Part shown: one piece after another, positions 14,057 to 15,122 of the stretch | Layout: each line of letters starts with the position of its first letter | How positions within the stretch are numbered: the first letter of the stretch is position 1 | Assembly: GCA_016705005.1 (NCBI GenBank) | Contig: JADIZB010000036.1 | Coordinates: forward strand, 1 to 15,122 | DNA: 15,122 bases | Source: Bacteroidales bacterium | Lineage (GTDB): Bacteria > Bacteroidota > Bacteroidia > Bacteroidales > Lentimicrobiaceae | Direction: 5' to 3' | Position numbers and translations under genes: made by a program | The notes under the pieces: model-generated | What the model saw: only the letters and a program-made list of their open reading frames with translations | The model's database searches: none | Told to the model about the DNA's origin: nothing

Positions 14057-14203
14057 TTAACAATCGACAACAACTTGTTTCTTAAAATATCCCATAACAT
14101 CCGTCAATAAAGGGTTTCCGGAAAATATAGCATATTTGACCAGCATATTTCTTGTCAGTGATGATTTGTAGGAATTGAGAATGGCATCAATCGGTCTTTT
14201 CAT
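14057..14203 (-). CDS. Doubtful 48-residue reverse-strand ORF, unrecognised
   Basis: The reverse strand reads from ATG at 14203 to TAA at 14057, starting MKRPIDAILNSYKSSLTRNM and ending GYFKKQVVVDC. Its amino-acid mix looks protein-like (balanced charged and hydrophobic residues), unlike most chance frames in this AT-rich region. An 18-residue reading directly upstream overlaps it through ATGA. I do not recognise a family. It could be a remnant of an indel-damaged gene or chance. Confidence 0.2.
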   Translation of the reverse strand: MKRPIDAILNSYKSSLTRNMLVKYAIFSGNPLLTDVMGYFKKQVVVDC

Positions 14204-14439
14204 GAATTTATATCAGATCCGGGTTGAAGGCATCCCACAATCATGTTAAGTATCATAAAATCAGATGCTCGGAATTATTCTATTCAGGATATTTAATTAT
14301 AACAGATAACAGGCCAACAATACATATTCCAGGCATGAAATGATGAAACCGCGGGTTCACATATCTCATTTCGCCCCTAAACCGGATAATTAACAAAGCA
14401 GTGTTTAAAATTATGCATTTGCCTGAATATCGGATATCT

Positions 14440-14500
14440 CCTGACATTGTACTTTTATTGTGCAAAGGAATTTTTAATAAAACCATAGTACCATGTCAGG
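14440..14500. repeat. 13-bp inverted repeat upstream of the second surface-protein gene
   Basis: The left arm cctgacattgtac (14440-14452) and right arm gtaccatgtcagg (14488-14500) are complementary at 12 of 13 positions. They enclose a 35-nt AT-rich loop. It sits about 40 nt before the first readable codons of the next gene, where an operator, hairpin or small invertible segment could act. Function is not shown by the sequence. Confidence 0.45.
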
Positions 14501-14540
14501 TAAATTACACTAGTTCCAGAAGTAATCAGTCTTTTTACGA

Positions 14541-15122
14541 TTGAGCGTTTTTATGGCAATTCATTTCATGCCAGAATGGAACTTCAAGCGCAAAACTGCA
14601 GTGTCAATGCAAATGTCAACCGCACGATCTGTGGAACGAAACGCTTACACTGATTGGTTCAAAGCGGGATTATTTACCGGGGACGGTACTACCATTTGGT
14701 CTCAGTATCAGGGCCATCGGCAGGTCATTGTTTCACCCAATTCGCTGGAAGCGGAAGTTACTGGAATTACCGGTGGATACAGTTATACTTTCGGTTGACA
14801 ACAACCTGTCTTGACTGGTCTTTGATTTTTGATGATGTAGTATATTCCGTTCTGATGGTTCCTATTGCAAATGCCGGATTGGACCAGATGTCATGCCCTG
14901 CTTCACCGGCAGGAAATGCAGGAAATACTCGGTACAGGCTCAACGGGATTATGGTCAATCGTTGGAGCCAACAACGGTGTTACCATTTTGATCCCTCTTT
15001 GCCTAACTCCAGGGTTTAATCTCACATCCGGTGAAGAAACACAACGATAGACAGCAACGCATTCCAGCGGATGCTCCTCATATGATGATATGAGTCATTA
15101 CCAGTATCAGAGGTCAGTTGCC
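14541..15122 (+). CDS. N-terminal part of a second Ig/PKD-repeat surface protein (frame-broken, 3' partial)
   Basis: No single frame stays open, but pieces in all three frames join into one recognisable protein: QNCSVNANVNRTICG (about 14591-14635), LTLIGS (from about 14644), TGDGTTIWSQ (about 14680-14707), SGPSA, VIVSPNSLEAEVTGITGGYS (about 14727-14786), RLTTTCLD, LIFDDVVYSVL (about 14822-14854), ANAGLDQMSCPASPAG, TGLWSIVGANNGVTIL and SGCSSYDDM (about 15065-15091). This is the Ig/PKD-like repeat of T9SS-exported Bacteroidetes surface proteins, a different subtype from the upstream adhesin. A hydrophobic stretch reading FLRLSVFMAIHFM before QAQNCS looks like a damaged signal peptide, so this is probably the N-terminus. 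Start codon uncertain; TTG 14541 is only nominal. The gene runs off the window end. Confidence 0.72.

Larger units (their letters stand above)
13558..14540. other. AT-rich intergenic region
   Basis: About 1 kb separates the PorE-like gene from the second surface protein. Base composition falls sharply, most of all at 13780-14000. I see no convincing long coding sequence, tRNA or rRNA. It contains an imperfect inverted repeat just after the operon, one promoter-like octamer, a doubtful short reverse ORF and a second inverted repeat just before the next gene. It is a plausible terminator plus promoter region between two transcription units. Confidence 0.7.

Noticed and set aside
14280..14486. 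Reverse-strand 68-codon frame in the intergenic region
   Set aside because: Composition is irregular, no motif is recognisable, and it overlaps the inverted repeat at 14440; no support as a gene.
13558..14540. Insertion sequence, tRNA or phage attachment site
   Set aside because: No transposase motif, cloverleaf, or flanking direct repeats could be found by reading both strands.

Overview
The window comes from a Bacteroidetes genome, most likely an uncultured Bacteroidales/Marinilabiliales-type organism. The evidence is a Bacteroidetes-only gene set: a giant repeat adhesin ending in a gliding-motility / type IX secretion (T9SS) type B C-terminal domain, a PorP/SprF-family outer-membrane protein, and a TPR + PD40 + OmpA lipoprotein-like protein of PorE architecture, all on the + strand. 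The taxonomic placement below phylum is inference.

Layout. Positions 1-10510 hold a 5'-truncated adhesin gene. It encodes about 37 Ig-like units of ~88 residues, then a PKD-like domain, a cadherin-like domain and the C-terminal sorting domain. The units alternate strictly between two types (A and B). Nine-plus A/B dimers at 1711-6600 are nearly identical in DNA, with a 525-nt period. Positions 10537-11454 hold an intact PorP/SprF-like gene. Positions 11514-13557 hold a PorE-like OmpA-family gene broken by about ten small indels. Positions 13558-14540 are AT-rich and essentially non-coding, with two inverted repeats and one doubtful short reverse ORF. Positions ~14541-15122 carry the start of a second, differently built Ig-repeat surface protein, also badly frame-broken and cut by the window end.

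How the parts fit. The adhesin, its SprF-like partner and a peptidoglycan-binding OmpA protein form a compact export-and-anchoring module. In Flavobacterium johnsoniae, proteins with type B C-terminal domains need a cognate SprF-like protein for T9SS secretion. PorE-type proteins link the T9SS to peptidoglycan. The short gaps (26 and 59 nt) suggest one operon.

Caution on quality. Frame breaks cluster in the near-identical repeat tract and toward the right end, while about 5 kb (7295-12400) of the same operon has none. Protein homology resumes in frame after each break. I read most of them as sequencing/assembly error rather than true pseudogenes, but the sequence alone cannot prove this.
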